Shown piece after piece: positions 8,865 to 17,033 of a stretch of 64,000 nt of DNA. The first letter of the stretch is position 1; every line of letters starts with the position of its first letter. A model generated the notes under the pieces. That model saw only the letters and a list, made by a program, of their open reading frames with translations, was not told the DNA's origin and ran no database searches. The position numbers and the translations under genes were made by a program. The DNA comes from Chitinophaga sp. S165 (GTDB taxonomy: Bacteria; Bacteroidota; Bacteroidia; Chitinophagales; Chitinophagaceae). The stretch covers positions 180,262-244,261 of the forward strand of contig NZ_QGTG01000010.1 in NCBI RefSeq assembly GCF_003182155.1, given 5' to 3'.

Positions 8865-11201
8865 TTAGAACCTGAAAGTCAAAGAAGCTATCAGCCTTCT
8901 TGTCATCTGTGGTGCGCCAAATACATTCCAGTACCTGCGGTCACCTGCGTTGTCTACACTCAGGGCTGCACGGAACTTAGGCTGATTATAGAACAGGTTC
9001 GCATTGAAAACAGTATAACCGGGTATGGTGATATCGTTGTCGTCAGTACCAAAGAAATCATCTGTATATACCGCACCAACGCCCAGTCCCAGGCCACTCA
9101 ATGCTGATTGTGGCAGTGTATAACTAACCCATATATTACCTGAGTTTTCAGGTGTGCCATAAGGGCGTTTGCCTTCCTTGCCAGTGTCAGACTTGAGGAA
9201 TTTGCTGTTGTTATAAGCATAGCCGGCCACAATGCTCAACCCTCTCACCGGACTTGCTATAATGTCTACATCAACTCCTTTACTTTCCTGTGTGCCATCC
9301 TGAATAGAAGTGTTAGGATTGGAAGGGTCTGTACGCACGATGTCTTTTACCCTGATATTATAATAACTCATGGTTGAAGACAGTTTACCATCCGCCAGTT
9401 CTATCTTTACACCTCCCTCTGCCTGTTGGGCCCTTTCAGGTTTAAAGGTTTTACCCGACATATCTGGTGCGACATAATTTAGTCCCTGCATATAGTTGGC
9501 AAATACAGTAACATGGTCTTTCAGCACCTGGTAGGTCACACCTAATTTAGGAGCGAGCGCACTGGTGTTAGGACCACTTCCATCGCTGCCGGGCGTATTA
9601 CTGTATTGATAACCGCCATCTTTATAATGGTCGTAGCGCAAACTTAACAGGAGGTTTAGCCTGTCGTTGAAATTGATCACATCCGTAATGTAAGCGCCAT
9701 ATGTTTTCTGTTTGAAAGCCGCCTCATAATAAGAATCGCTGTAAGCGTCAGATGCTCTCACTTTCTTTATCGGGAAGGATGCAAAAGGACCTCGCGGGTC
9801 AATGGTATCTACCGGATAAATGGAGTAACCTGTTGCAAGCGTTTGTATATCCTGATAATCCAGACCTACCAGCAGTTTGTTCTTTACGCTGCCGATTTTG
9901 AATTCGCCTGTAAGGTTAGGCTGGATCTCGACACTATTATACTGCCAGTAGAAATCGTAGATATCGCGCAGCAGCGTATCCGGTCCCTGCATATAAAGGC
10001 CGATAGTTCCACTGTTATAATTGAAATCACTATAAGCAATGTTTGTGCTCAGGCGCCAGTTATTGCCTAACTTATAATTGATCTGCGTATAGAAATTGTA
10101 GGTTGTGCTGGGAGGATAATCAGCTTTATTAGAACCATATCCTGCAAAGTAATCGAGCGGCAATTGATCATATCGGGTATAACCTCCTGCAGAATATACC
10201 GGATATGCAATAAGTGCTGTACGTTTGTTGCTATTCAACTCGGCATCTATCAGGATATCCAGCTTGTCATTGATCTTGTAGGAGAAACTTGGTGCAAACA
10301 GGAACGTACGTTGTGTACCGTTATTCGGGAAGCTTTGCTGCCAGGTAGCGGCCGCATTCACACGAAGCAGGGCTATGTTATCTTCATTTACCGGTGTATT
10401 GATATCTGCAATCAACCTGCTGAATCCAAAACCACCGACGCTCAATCCGGCCTCTCCCGCACGGGTGCTGAAAGGTTTTTTGGTAACCTTGTTGATCAAT
10501 CCACCATAACTTATACCCTGTGATCCATATAGCGTACCAGAAGGACCTTTGATAGCTTCCAGCCGCTCAATATTCTGCGGATCTCCCGACACAAGGTTCA
10601 TAAAATAGATCCCATTACGGATGTATGGGTTTGTAGAGAAACCACGTACAAAGGCATTGGAAGATCCCTGATAGTCTTCTGCGCTCAATACCATACCAGG
10701 TATGGAACGCACGGCACTTTCATAACTCATGACGTTCTTTTCCTGTAAGAGTTCTTTGGTAGCTACACTATAAGATTGCGGGTTCTCAAGATTGTCAAGC
10801 TGCAAACGGGCGACATAGTCACTGCTCTTATCCGCCACTTTATTGTGGCTGTCCAATACGACAACTTCTTTTAGTTGCGTGTTGGAGATTTTCAATTGCA
10901 TTTCTATAGCAACGGTGGCATTGTCCTGCACAATCACTTCTTTAATAGCGGTTTCATAACCTATCAAAGAGATCCGTACACGGTGAGTGCCAGCGGCTAC
11001 ATTTTTAATCTGGAAGAACCCTTTGCTGTTGGTAATGGTGTTACGCTTCATACCTTCTATCTCTACAGTAACAGCGGCAGCTGGTGCACCATCAGATGTG
11101 GTTACATAACCGGTAATAGTGCCGGAGGCTTCATCAAGCGCCTGCGCATTAAAGTTCATGCATAACAGTAAACAGAAGAATATCAGTAGATATTTTCTCA
11201 T
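8865..11201 (-). CDS. TonB-dependent siderophore-type receptor
   Basis: Outer-membrane receptor of the FhuA/FhuE type, 778 residues. Order: signal peptide (1-21), carboxypeptidase-regulatory-like domain (about 26-110, GYVTTSDGAPAAAVTVEIEG), plug domain (about 125-240) with the siderophore-receptor hallmarks FVRGF and IERLEAIKGPSGTLYG, then a barrel ending in TFRF. Likely substrate is a ferric siderophore, judged from the plug pattern; the exact ligand is unknown. It is monocistronic, with its own terminator, and sits between two AT-rich islands. Iron regulation is expected for the family, but no clear Fur box was found upstream. Confidence 0.88.
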   Translation of the reverse strand: MRKYLLIFFCLLLCMNFNAQALDEASGTITGYVTTSDGAPAAAVTVEIEGMKRNTITNSKGFFQIKNVAAGTHRVRISLIGYETAIKEVIVQDNATVAIEMQLKISNTQLKEVVVLDSHNKVADKSSDYVARLQLDNLENPQSYSVATKELLQEKNVMSYESAVRSIPGMVLSAEDYQGSSNAFVRGFSTNPYIRNGIYFMNLVSGDPQNIERLEAIKGPSGTLYGSQGISYGGLINKVTKKPFSTRAGEAGLSVGGFGFSRLIADINTPVNEDNIALLRVNAAATWQQSFPNNGTQRTFLFAPSFSYKINDKLDILIDAELNSNKRTALIAYPVYSAGGYTRYDQLPLDYFAGYGSNKADYPPSTTYNFYTQINYKLGNNWRLSTNIAYSDFNYNSGTIGLYMQGPDTLLRDIYDFYWQYNSVEIQPNLTGEFKIGSVKNKLLVGLDYQDIQTLATGYSIYPVDTIDPRGPFASFPIKKVRASDAYSDSYYEAAFKQKTYGAYITDVINFNDRLNLLLSLRYDHYKDGGYQYSNTPGSDGSGPNTSALAPKLGVTYQVLKDHVTVFANYMQGLNYVAPDMSGKTFKPERAQQAEGGVKIELADGKLSSTMSYYNIRVKDIVRTDPSNPNTSIQDGTQESKGVDVDIIASPVRGLSIVAGYAYNNSKFLKSDTGKEGKRPYGTPENSGNIWVSYTLPQSALSGLGLGVGAVYTDDFFGTDDNDITIPGYTVFNANLFYNQPKFRAALSVDNAGDRRYWNVFGAPQMTRRLIASLTFRF

Positions 11202-11330
11202 GGAGGATAATTTGCTTTACAAAATTTAATGACGGATGTATTTACACCTACCGCGAAATTCTTAAAGAAACTATCTCATGATTTACGCAAATGGAAAAAA
11301 GATTTACGCTATGCGGAAAAAGGTGGGGAT

Positions 11331-11358
11331 AAAAAAAGGCCACCAAATGGCGGCCTTT
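11331..11358 (-). terminator. Terminator of the peptidase-like/65-residue gene pair
   Basis: Minus-strand stem AAAGGCCGCC/GGTGGCCTTT with loop ATTT and one mismatch, followed by TTTTTTT. It lies just after the stop of the small gene at 11377. Confidence 0.75.
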
Positions 11359-11376
11359 CTAAATAATGTAATAGAT

Positions 11377-11574
11377 TTATGTTGTTAACACAAGTAGAGA
11401 TGCCTCTATTTGAGATTCTCGTTCCTTTTGCAGGTATTCCCTTTTTACTAGTTCCATATATTCATTAATGGATTCTCTGATCTCTGATGCCTCGGAAGAG
11501 TCCATTATTTCGGCTTTTCCTTCCGCAAATAATCTGGCTTTAATTTCTTCTCGCCTATTAATTTTACTTGCCAT
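11377..11574 (-). CDS. Small highly charged helical protein (65 aa), unknown function
   Basis: A 65-residue, almost wholly alpha-helical protein rich in Glu, Lys and Arg (for example NRREEIKARLFAEGKAEIMD). No signal peptide or membrane segment. Its ATG begins one base after the stop of the peptidase-like gene upstream, and a terminator follows, so it is clearly the second gene of a two-gene unit. The size and charge would fit a partner, chaperone or inhibitor of the larger protein, but this is inference. No family recognised. Confidence 0.6.
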   Translation of the reverse strand: MASKINRREEIKARLFAEGKAEIMDSSEASEIRESINEYMELVKREYLQKERESQIEASLLVLTT

Positions 11575-11575
11575 A

Positions 11576-13102
11576 TCAGAAGCTCCTCAAGTTATTAGTA
11601 TATATGTTAAATTCTCCCAAAGATAGTGAATTCTTAACTAATTCCTTACTGCCCTCATCACGATAATAAAAACAGTCATTATAACCGCTAACTATAAGTG
11701 CATTAAAATTAGTTAATTTAGGTTCCGTAGCGTCGATTATTATAAGTCCATTTGCTTTTTTTCGTTTTATTAGCGTTCTGGATGAAATTTCTCCAACCCA
11801 AATAAATTTCGGCATCGAGGTATCCAGAATGAAGTCTCTGAAATCAGGGTTAAAACTCTGATCATGCGATAAGAAATCTTTATAGGACCGGCTGGATGTC
11901 AAAAAGATTCTACAAAAAAGTTCGGTCCCCTCCGGGATATTAAGCTGATTCTCTAGCAGGAATGTTTTGATATATTTCTTTGCTACAAATGCGTCCAGAT
12001 ATATTTTCGGATACAATGGAACTAAAAAGTGAACTATCTCACATCCAGCCCAAACCGAATTTTGATAGTATTGTACCGGACGCTTTAATAGAGCGAGCTG
12101 ATAAACCGGATGATTATCATCAACCAAGACAAAATCTCTTTCTATATCATCATTATCAATTATCACAATTTTTCTTTGCTTCAAAAGCGAAGCTATTTTA
12201 GCATCATGTTCGTTTTTTTCCTGTAATTGGTCAATGTCTGCATTAGTTGAGCCATTATGTCCGACAACTGGTACGACATGTCCTACAGTACCCCCATTAT
12301 GTACATTCGATATAGCAGCTATCAAAGGCAAACCACTTTCGATATATGAGGATAACAAATTTTCGAATCTATCACCAAATTTGGTTTTGGAGTAGATCTT
12401 AGTTCCAAATCCAAACTCCCTTAAAGCATATCCCATCTGATCTATATTAAGGCCTTCAGATGGTATTTGCCGAAAATTGGAACAGTTTTTTAAGGTACTG
12501 ATAATTGCCGACGGAAGTACTGGCTTATATTCCGGATATTTAGACGCGAAATATTCCATAACGGCCCAAATAGAAGTTTCTGCGCATGTAATAGTTTCTG
12601 TATCCTGAGAAGAATGAGGGAAGCCAGATACTTCAAATTTAACTGAGCATACTGTAGTTTGAAATTTGCCAGTTACACATAAAAAGTCATGTTGCGTTAA
12701 TGCTAGAGGTGAAATCACGCTTCTACCAACAACATTGGGTACTGTAGGCCTTAGTATCATAAATCCGAGATACCAATCTCTAAGTTCTGAGAACTGAGCT
12801 TGATCCCTGAATTTATCTATTGTCACTTCTTCACTAAAAAAAGATAACCTGATGCAATCTTTTTTATAGTCACCTAGCTTTGAAGAAAAGTAAGAGTAAT
12901 AGCTATCCCGGTAAACTCTATCCACATAAGGATATTCAATTACGAAACAGATATTAGGTTTAAACCTTCGAAAGTGTGGATCTAATCTTTTCTCATATAT
13001 CTTCTCCGAAATTTGTTGAGGAACTGAAAATTCGTCCTGGATGAGTTGAATTAACTGATGACGAATTTCAGGTAAGGTACAGATAATGGTTGTAATGCTC
13101 AT
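11576..13102 (-). CDS. Putative C39/papain-fold cysteine peptidase-like protein
   Basis: A 508-residue protein with no signal peptide. The middle has the ordered elements of a C39-like papain fold: Gln166 and Cys173 (SSQDTETITCAETSIWAVME), a helix, then His275 (GGTVGHVVPVVGH), then Asp328/Asp329 (FVLVDDNHPVY). These would be the oxyanion Gln and the Cys-His-Asp triad. The N-terminal 160 residues and the C-terminal 150 residues are unfamiliar; the N-part has an aromatic segment, EYPYVDRVYRDSYYSYF. The gene is AT-rich, unlike its neighbours, which suggests horizontal gain. It is co-transcribed with the 65-residue gene. Activity is predicted only; a non-proteolytic role is possible. Confidence 0.55.
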   Translation of the reverse strand: MSITTIICTLPEIRHQLIQLIQDEFSVPQQISEKIYEKRLDPHFRRFKPNICFVIEYPYVDRVYRDSYYSYFSSKLGDYKKDCIRLSFFSEEVTIDKFRDQAQFSELRDWYLGFMILRPTVPNVVGRSVISPLALTQHDFLCVTGKFQTTVCSVKFEVSGFPHSSQDTETITCAETSIWAVMEYFASKYPEYKPVLPSAIISTLKNCSNFRQIPSEGLNIDQMGYALREFGFGTKIYSKTKFGDRFENLLSSYIESGLPLIAAISNVHNGGTVGHVVPVVGHNGSTNADIDQLQEKNEHDAKIASLLKQRKIVIIDNDDIERDFVLVDDNHPVYQLALLKRPVQYYQNSVWAGCEIVHFLVPLYPKIYLDAFVAKKYIKTFLLENQLNIPEGTELFCRIFLTSSRSYKDFLSHDQSFNPDFRDFILDTSMPKFIWVGEISSRTLIKRKKANGLIIIDATEPKLTNFNALIVSGYNDCFYYRDEGSKELVKNSLSLGEFNIYTNNLRSF

Positions 13103-13454
13103 AAAGTGAGACTTGATTGGTTGTTAACAGTAAGAAAAATGGCTTTTTCAAGGGGTGCAATTTAATGATTTCAATAGTATAAATCAGCCTGCGTATTCAA
13201 ATGCACAGATTTTTTGAATGGTCCTTTGACGTTATTTAATATTGACGATATTGTTATTTTAACATCGCGACTTTTTTTCTTACGGGCATATTACTTTTTC
13301 TCCTGACTTGAAATCAAAAAAGATAAAAGAAAAATTATCACCTTGATTTAATAGTTATAATCCTGAATACATTCGATGAAGATCGAATATCCTCATTTGA
13401 ATAAACTTTATGTTAATTGGTTGGATATTGTTGTGTGTTAAGTATTCCCGGGAC
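13103..13454. other. AT-rich intergenic region upstream of the peptidase-like gene
   Basis: No gene is seen in these 352 bases. The region is strongly AT-rich with several homopolymer runs and marks the edge of the island. A perfect inverted repeat ATTCGAT-GAAG-ATCGAAT lies at 13371-13388. It must carry the promoter of the minus-strand gene starting at 13102, but no confident box was found. Confidence 0.4.
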
Positions 13455-14132
13455 TCATCTCTCCCTCACAACCTCCCAAAAAACAATTGCCCTCCTGTCA
13501 CTAAACCCAAGTCGCTCATACACCTTTCTCGCCCTGTCATTACTCGTCAGAAAATGTAGATACAACGCATCTCCATTCGCCACATTCCTGTTCACAATAT
13601 GAGCTACTAACTGTTGTGCATATCCTCTTCCGGTAAACTCTGGATGGGTGCAAACGGCGCTCACTTCTACCAGTCCTGTTATCTTCGTGCGTTCACCGGC
13701 TATGGCAACCAGCTTTCCTTCCTGTCGAATACCAAAGTAATTCCCCAGCAAAGGAGTATCCCTGTAAAAAAATCCTGGTTGTACCAGGTTAACAAGTGCC
13801 AGCATTTCTTCAACATCATCCAGCGGAACAACATCAGGAGTTAGCAGCGATACTGGTTGATCACAGATCATCTGTATACAATCTAACTGACGAAGCAGTT
13901 TCCAGTTATCCGGCAAAGGAGGTAACTCACCAATGATGATCATTTTTTCTCCGGCAGAAGTCCAGGGTAATATTTCATTCAGATCAGCATGCAGAGGGTC
14001 AGCACATCCAACGAATTGCAGTGTACCTGCTGCATATCGCCGAACGGCAGGAGTTCCTTGTGCAAACGCCTTATGTGTCGTTTGTAATGCATGCCATACC
14101 GGGTTATCTAATGTTTCGTAATTGTTGCGCAT
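13455..14132 (-). CDS. GNAT-family N-acetyltransferase
   Basis: A 225-residue cytoplasmic protein. The C-terminal half is a GNAT fold of the FR47 type: VSAVCTHPEFTGRGYAQQLV carries the acetyl-CoA pyrophosphate-binding R-G-Y-A loop, and YLHFLTSNDRARKVYERLGF is the usual last helix-strand. The N-terminal 110 residues are less conserved, as is common. The substrate cannot be told from the sequence. It starts 24 bp after the ArsR regulator on the same strand, so the two likely form an operon, with the regulator first. Confidence 0.85.
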   Translation of the reverse strand: MRNNYETLDNPVWHALQTTHKAFAQGTPAVRRYAAGTLQFVGCADPLHADLNEILPWTSAGEKMIIIGELPPLPDNWKLLRQLDCIQMICDQPVSLLTPDVVPLDDVEEMLALVNLVQPGFFYRDTPLLGNYFGIRQEGKLVAIAGERTKITGLVEVSAVCTHPEFTGRGYAQQLVAHIVNRNVANGDALYLHFLTSNDRARKVYERLGFSDRRAIVFWEVVRER

Positions 14133-14156
14133 AGTCCGGAGAAGGGGAAATAAACG

Positions 14157-14444
14157 TTATGCAGTGAAGAGCGACAGGAACCTTATATAATCCTCAAAAA
14201 CCTCTTTATTGATCCTGTATTTGGTATTACGGCCTTCTTTTTCAGCTATCAGCAGATCCGCATCTACCAGCTGCTTAATATGATGCGACACTGTAGATTG
14301 TGCAAGGTCAAGCATCTCGAGGACCATCGTACATGGCGTCCAATCCGATTCTTTCCGGATAGCTTCTACAATCCTGATACGATATGGGTCACCTAAAGCT
14401 TTGGAGATCTTTTCAATTCTTTTAATGTCTAATTTCTTATTCAT
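14157..14444 (-). CDS. ArsR-family winged-helix transcriptional regulator
   Basis: A 95-residue DNA-binding repressor. The family signature ALGDPYRIRIVEAI is followed by the recognition helix region LDLAQSTVSHHIKQLVDADLL and the wing AEKEGRNTKYRI. The ELCVCDL metal site of ArsR/SmtB is absent (WTPCTMVLEML instead), so the signal may not be a metal. The start at 14444 (MNKKLD) is preferred over an ATG 45 bases upstream because a TAAATTTG -7 box ends 5 bases before it, inside the longer reading frame. It probably represses itself and the GNAT gene. Confidence 0.88.
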   Translation of the reverse strand: MNKKLDIKRIEKISKALGDPYRIRIVEAIRKESDWTPCTMVLEMLDLAQSTVSHHIKQLVDADLLIAEKEGRNTKYRINKEVFEDYIRFLSLFTA

Positions 14445-14462
14445 CGATGCAAATTTATCGAT
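14443..14462 (-). promoter_or_regulatory. ArsR promoter -7 box inside an inverted repeat (candidate operator)
   Basis: On the minus strand TAAATTTG (14457-14450) matches the Bacteroidota -7 consensus TAnnTTTG. It is flanked exactly by two copies of the self-complementary half-site ATCGAT (14443-14448 and 14457-14462), spaced by 8 bases, and the start codon ATG overlaps the proximal half. Binding there would block both transcription and start of translation, as expected for an autorepressor. Confidence 0.5.
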
Positions 14463-14664
14463 TATGCCCTGTCGATGGGCTGTACTCACTCTCTAATAAT
14501 GTCATTAAAATGTCAAATACCGATATATTTTTTATTGCCTGAGAATGTCTTCAGACATCATATAACATTTAAATATATACTATAATAGCATGCTATAATT
14601 AATAGTACATAGATATCTATTTATACTGTCCTTGCAAATACCCTGTCATAGCGCTTTCTCAGAG

Positions 14665-14781
14665 ATAACCCGTATATAACCCGTATATAAGCCATATATA
14701 ACCCGTATATAACCCATATATAACCCGTATATAACCCATATCTAAAAGATACGGATTATATACGGGTTATATATGGGTTAA
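14665..14781. repeat. Tandem 11-bp repeats folding into a long hairpin
   Basis: Seven head-to-tail copies of an 11-mer (ATAACCCGTAT, ATAACCCATAT and ATAAGCCATAT variants) run from 14665 to 14741. After a 7-base loop (CTAAAAG) three inverted copies follow (14749-14781: ATACGGATTAT, ATACGGGTTAT, ATATGGGTTAA). The last three forward copies and the three inverted copies pair over 33 bp with three mismatches. The period equals about one helical turn. There is no spacer diversity, so this is not CRISPR. Confidence 0.9.
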
Positions 14782-14826
14782 CTACAGCTTATAAATGAGT
14801 TATTGGAAAGAAGTCTCAAAATATAA

Positions 14827-14867
14827 AGCCTTATCAGCCACCATATGAACCGGCATCTGATAAGGCT
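14827..14867 (-). terminator. Hairpin after the esterase gene, probable terminator
   Basis: Perfect 11-bp stem AGCCTTATCAG/CTGATAAGGCT with a 19-base loop, 17 bases past the minus-strand stop at 14885. The T run behind it is short and broken, so termination may be weak. Confidence 0.55.
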
Positions 14868-14884
14868 GAAATAAAGAAGGAGTC

Positions 14885-15760
14885 TTATTTTACGGAGGAA
14901 GGTGCGGGCGAAAGGATCTTACAATCCGTCAGCCAGTTTGTCAGTAAACTGGGCCAGGCCTTGATAGATTGCAGATTTGAACGGTAACCCATATTGAAGG
15001 CGTGATTACCATTAGCGAAGATATGTGCCTCCACAGGCACCTTTGCCTGCCGGTAGCGCTCCAGCAGACTAACAATAGGGGCAGAACAACATTCATCATC
15101 ATTAGAAGCGATCAGGAAGGCTTTAGGTGCATCTGAAGGCACCTTTTCAGGAATGCCCAGGGGACCCGGATATACTAATATCTGGAAATCAGGTTTGCCA
15201 TTCAGACGGTCGATCGGGTCTTTAGCATGGGGATTCCCGTAACCCGGACCATATGCCACCTGCGATACGACCTCTCCCCCTGCAGAAAATCCCCAGATAC
15301 CGACCCGGTTAGTGTCAACACCCCATTCGGCAGCATGGCTACGTACGAAACGCATGGCCCGGTATGCATCCTGCCGGATCTCCTTCTCCAGTGTATAAGA
15401 AGAGTTCTCCTCCCTGAATAAGCGATACTTCAGGATGATAGCCGCCACCCCGATACTGTTCAGGAAACGGGCAGGGTCTCGTCCTTCGGAATTATAGACC
15501 AGCAAACGGAAGCCCCCTCCCGGACAGATCACAACAGCTGCACCTGTCGCTTTTTCTTTCGGTGGAAGATAAATGGTGACAGAGGGGTTATGAATATTCT
15601 TAACGTAGTAATCTTTGGCCTCTTCCGGCTCGTTTTTCCGGTTTTCATACCCGGGAGCACCATCAGGCCATAAATGGAAAGTTTTCGCAGTATCCTGGGC
15701 TATAACGGTGGAAAATGGCAATATGAAGAACAATGCCAGAAGAACATACCCTCGTTGCAT
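14885..15760 (-). CDS. Secreted alpha/beta-hydrolase, probable acetyl/carbohydrate esterase
   Basis: A 291-residue protein with a signal peptide (cleavage near FSTVIAQ). It is an alpha/beta hydrolase of the kind often annotated as BD-FAE or xylan-associated esterase: oxyanion loop CPGGGF (79-84), nucleophile elbow GFSAGG with Ser159, acid Asp221 or Asp222 (IASNDDECC) and base His253 (NGNHAFNMG). The conserved opening FHLWPDGAPG is typical. It would remove acyl groups from polysaccharide or short esters in the periplasm. Single gene, with a hairpin downstream. Confidence 0.85.
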   Translation of the reverse strand: MQRGYVLLALFFILPFSTVIAQDTAKTFHLWPDGAPGYENRKNEPEEAKDYYVKNIHNPSVTIYLPPKEKATGAAVVICPGGGFRLLVYNSEGRDPARFLNSIGVAAIILKYRLFREENSSYTLEKEIRQDAYRAMRFVRSHAAEWGVDTNRVGIWGFSAGGEVVSQVAYGPGYGNPHAKDPIDRLNGKPDFQILVYPGPLGIPEKVPSDAPKAFLIASNDDECCSAPIVSLLERYRQAKVPVEAHIFANGNHAFNMGYRSNLQSIKAWPSLLTNWLTDCKILSPAPSSVK

Positions 15761-15884
15761 AGTAAAATGGTTTTACTAACAAGATATAGTTTGCCGGCCG
15801 GAATTATGGGAAAAAATAGCCACTTACCCCTGAAAAGGAGTATCACATGCCCGTAACCGGGCGAAAAATAAAGAAAGGATAATA

Positions 15885-16544
15885 TCAGGTAGATGTATCT
15901 GTATCGTCCCAGTCATGAATGCTCATGAAACGTCTTAGCCAGTTCAGCGCCATGTGCCGCTCAAATGAAGCCGGGACATGTACGTCAGCCCTGCTTTTCC
16001 CGCCGCTGAACAATGTATCCCTGAAATGAGTGGTAGTCAGTTCGTAAAAGATATTCTCGTCGTAGATCTCGACCGGGTCACGGAAGTTCAGGCTACTGAG
16101 AAAACCTTCCAGCCCTTCTCCCAACGCCGGCAGATGCTGGATCATGGTATTGATCTGCTCCTCTGTGGCCTCTTCACCTGGCATAGGCTTATCCTCCACC
16201 AGTCCAAGCGCCCAGGCCAGTATATAGGCAGCTTCTATCTTCCAGGAAAGGTCCAGTATCTCGTCTTCCGTTGATGTTCTGCTATTCAGGTATGCTACTT
16301 CCTTTTCGCTGACATGCGACCAGATATTTTCTGCCTTTAACCATTTAACAATCCCGTATTTCTTTGTCTCGTCCTGTATCGTGTAAGCAATAGCAGTAAG
16401 GATCATCACCCTGCAACCCACCTCTCTGGGAGTAGCAAAAAGGTCGTGATCAAAGTTCAGGTATTCCGGATAAGAGATCTGATAATTGTTGATGCCGTGT
16501 TGTGAGAGCCGTTCCTCAATTTTTGTTTTTCGTGTTGCTAGCAT
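15885..16544 (-). CDS. DUF4272 domain-containing protein
   Basis: A 219-residue cytoplasmic protein covering the DUF4272 pattern: N-terminal RKTKIEERLSQHGI, then REVGCRVMILTAIAYTI, WLKAENIWSHVSEKEVAYL, and the family hallmark WKIEAAYILAWALGLV. No catalytic motif is known for this family. It appears to be transcribed alone. The role is unknown. Confidence 0.8.
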   Translation of the reverse strand: MLATRKTKIEERLSQHGINNYQISYPEYLNFDHDLFATPREVGCRVMILTAIAYTIQDETKKYGIVKWLKAENIWSHVSEKEVAYLNSRTSTEDEILDLSWKIEAAYILAWALGLVEDKPMPGEEATEEQINTMIQHLPALGEGLEGFLSSLNFRDPVEIYDENIFYELTTTHFRDTLFSGGKSRADVHVPASFERHMALNWLRRFMSIHDWDDTDTST

Positions 16545-17033
16545 TTATCTATTAAACTTCTACTTTATTTATTCACAGGATTTTATGGCTATAAATATAC
16601 AAATTCCCTCAATATATAATTATTTATATTAAACAACGTTGTTCCGGTCATTTTTTTATTGCAGATACTTCAAGCTTTGATCCGCGGTAAAGATCGGTTT
16701 AAAGCTATCCTCAACAACAACGGGCACTCACATGATCAGTTTAATGTAAATAACTATACTGCACTCCTACTATTTAACATCTTATTAATAGAAGATTCCG
16801 GTACACGTAACTATATTGCGCACCTGATAGACATGCGATAAGCGTGTCTCTTCATAACGTGAGATATGAAAGCTGGGTATTCTTATCCAGCTCCTTCTTC
16901 ACCAATTTCAGTAGATGATCGTCCCCACATCCCGGAGATATCAGTAACTTTCTCCTACCCCGTCTTGCAAATAAGAAAAAAAAGGCACCTCAACAATGAG
17001 ACACCTCCTTCTTTGTATTTCTGCCTGCATCAA
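16545..17033. other. Intergenic region, no gene seen
   Basis: These 489 bases carry no convincing gene. A 60-codon open frame at 16659-16841 on the plus strand lacks a ribosome-binding site and any recognisable feature. The right part contains the terminator of the permease gene at 16975-17006. Confidence 0.5.
16975..17006 (-). terminator. Terminator of the MacB-like permease gene
   Basis: Minus-strand RNA stem AGGUGUCUCA/UGAGGUGCCU pairs over 10 bp with three central G-U wobbles, loop UUGU, followed by a run of eight U. It lies 28 bp past the stop codon. Confidence 0.65.

Larger units (their letters stand above)
14490..14884. other. Intergenic region holding the 11-bp repeat hairpin
   Basis: No gene is seen. 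Besides the repeat array (14665-14781) and the esterase terminator (14827-14867), it has a 12-bp palindrome ATAGCATGCTAT at 14585-14596 and an imperfect hairpin ATGTC-TTCA-GACAT near 14545. The stretch is very AT-rich. Confidence 0.6.

Noticed and set aside
11377..13102. Type II toxin-antitoxin module
   Set aside because: Gene order (large first, small second) and size of the large protein do not match a known toxin-antitoxin family; kept only as an unspecified pair.
14665..14781. CRISPR array
   Set aside because: Units are 11 bp, contiguous and without unique spacers; part of the array is inverted.
16659..16841. 60-codon plus-strand frame in an intergenic region
   Set aside because: No ribosome-binding site, motif or coding-like composition.
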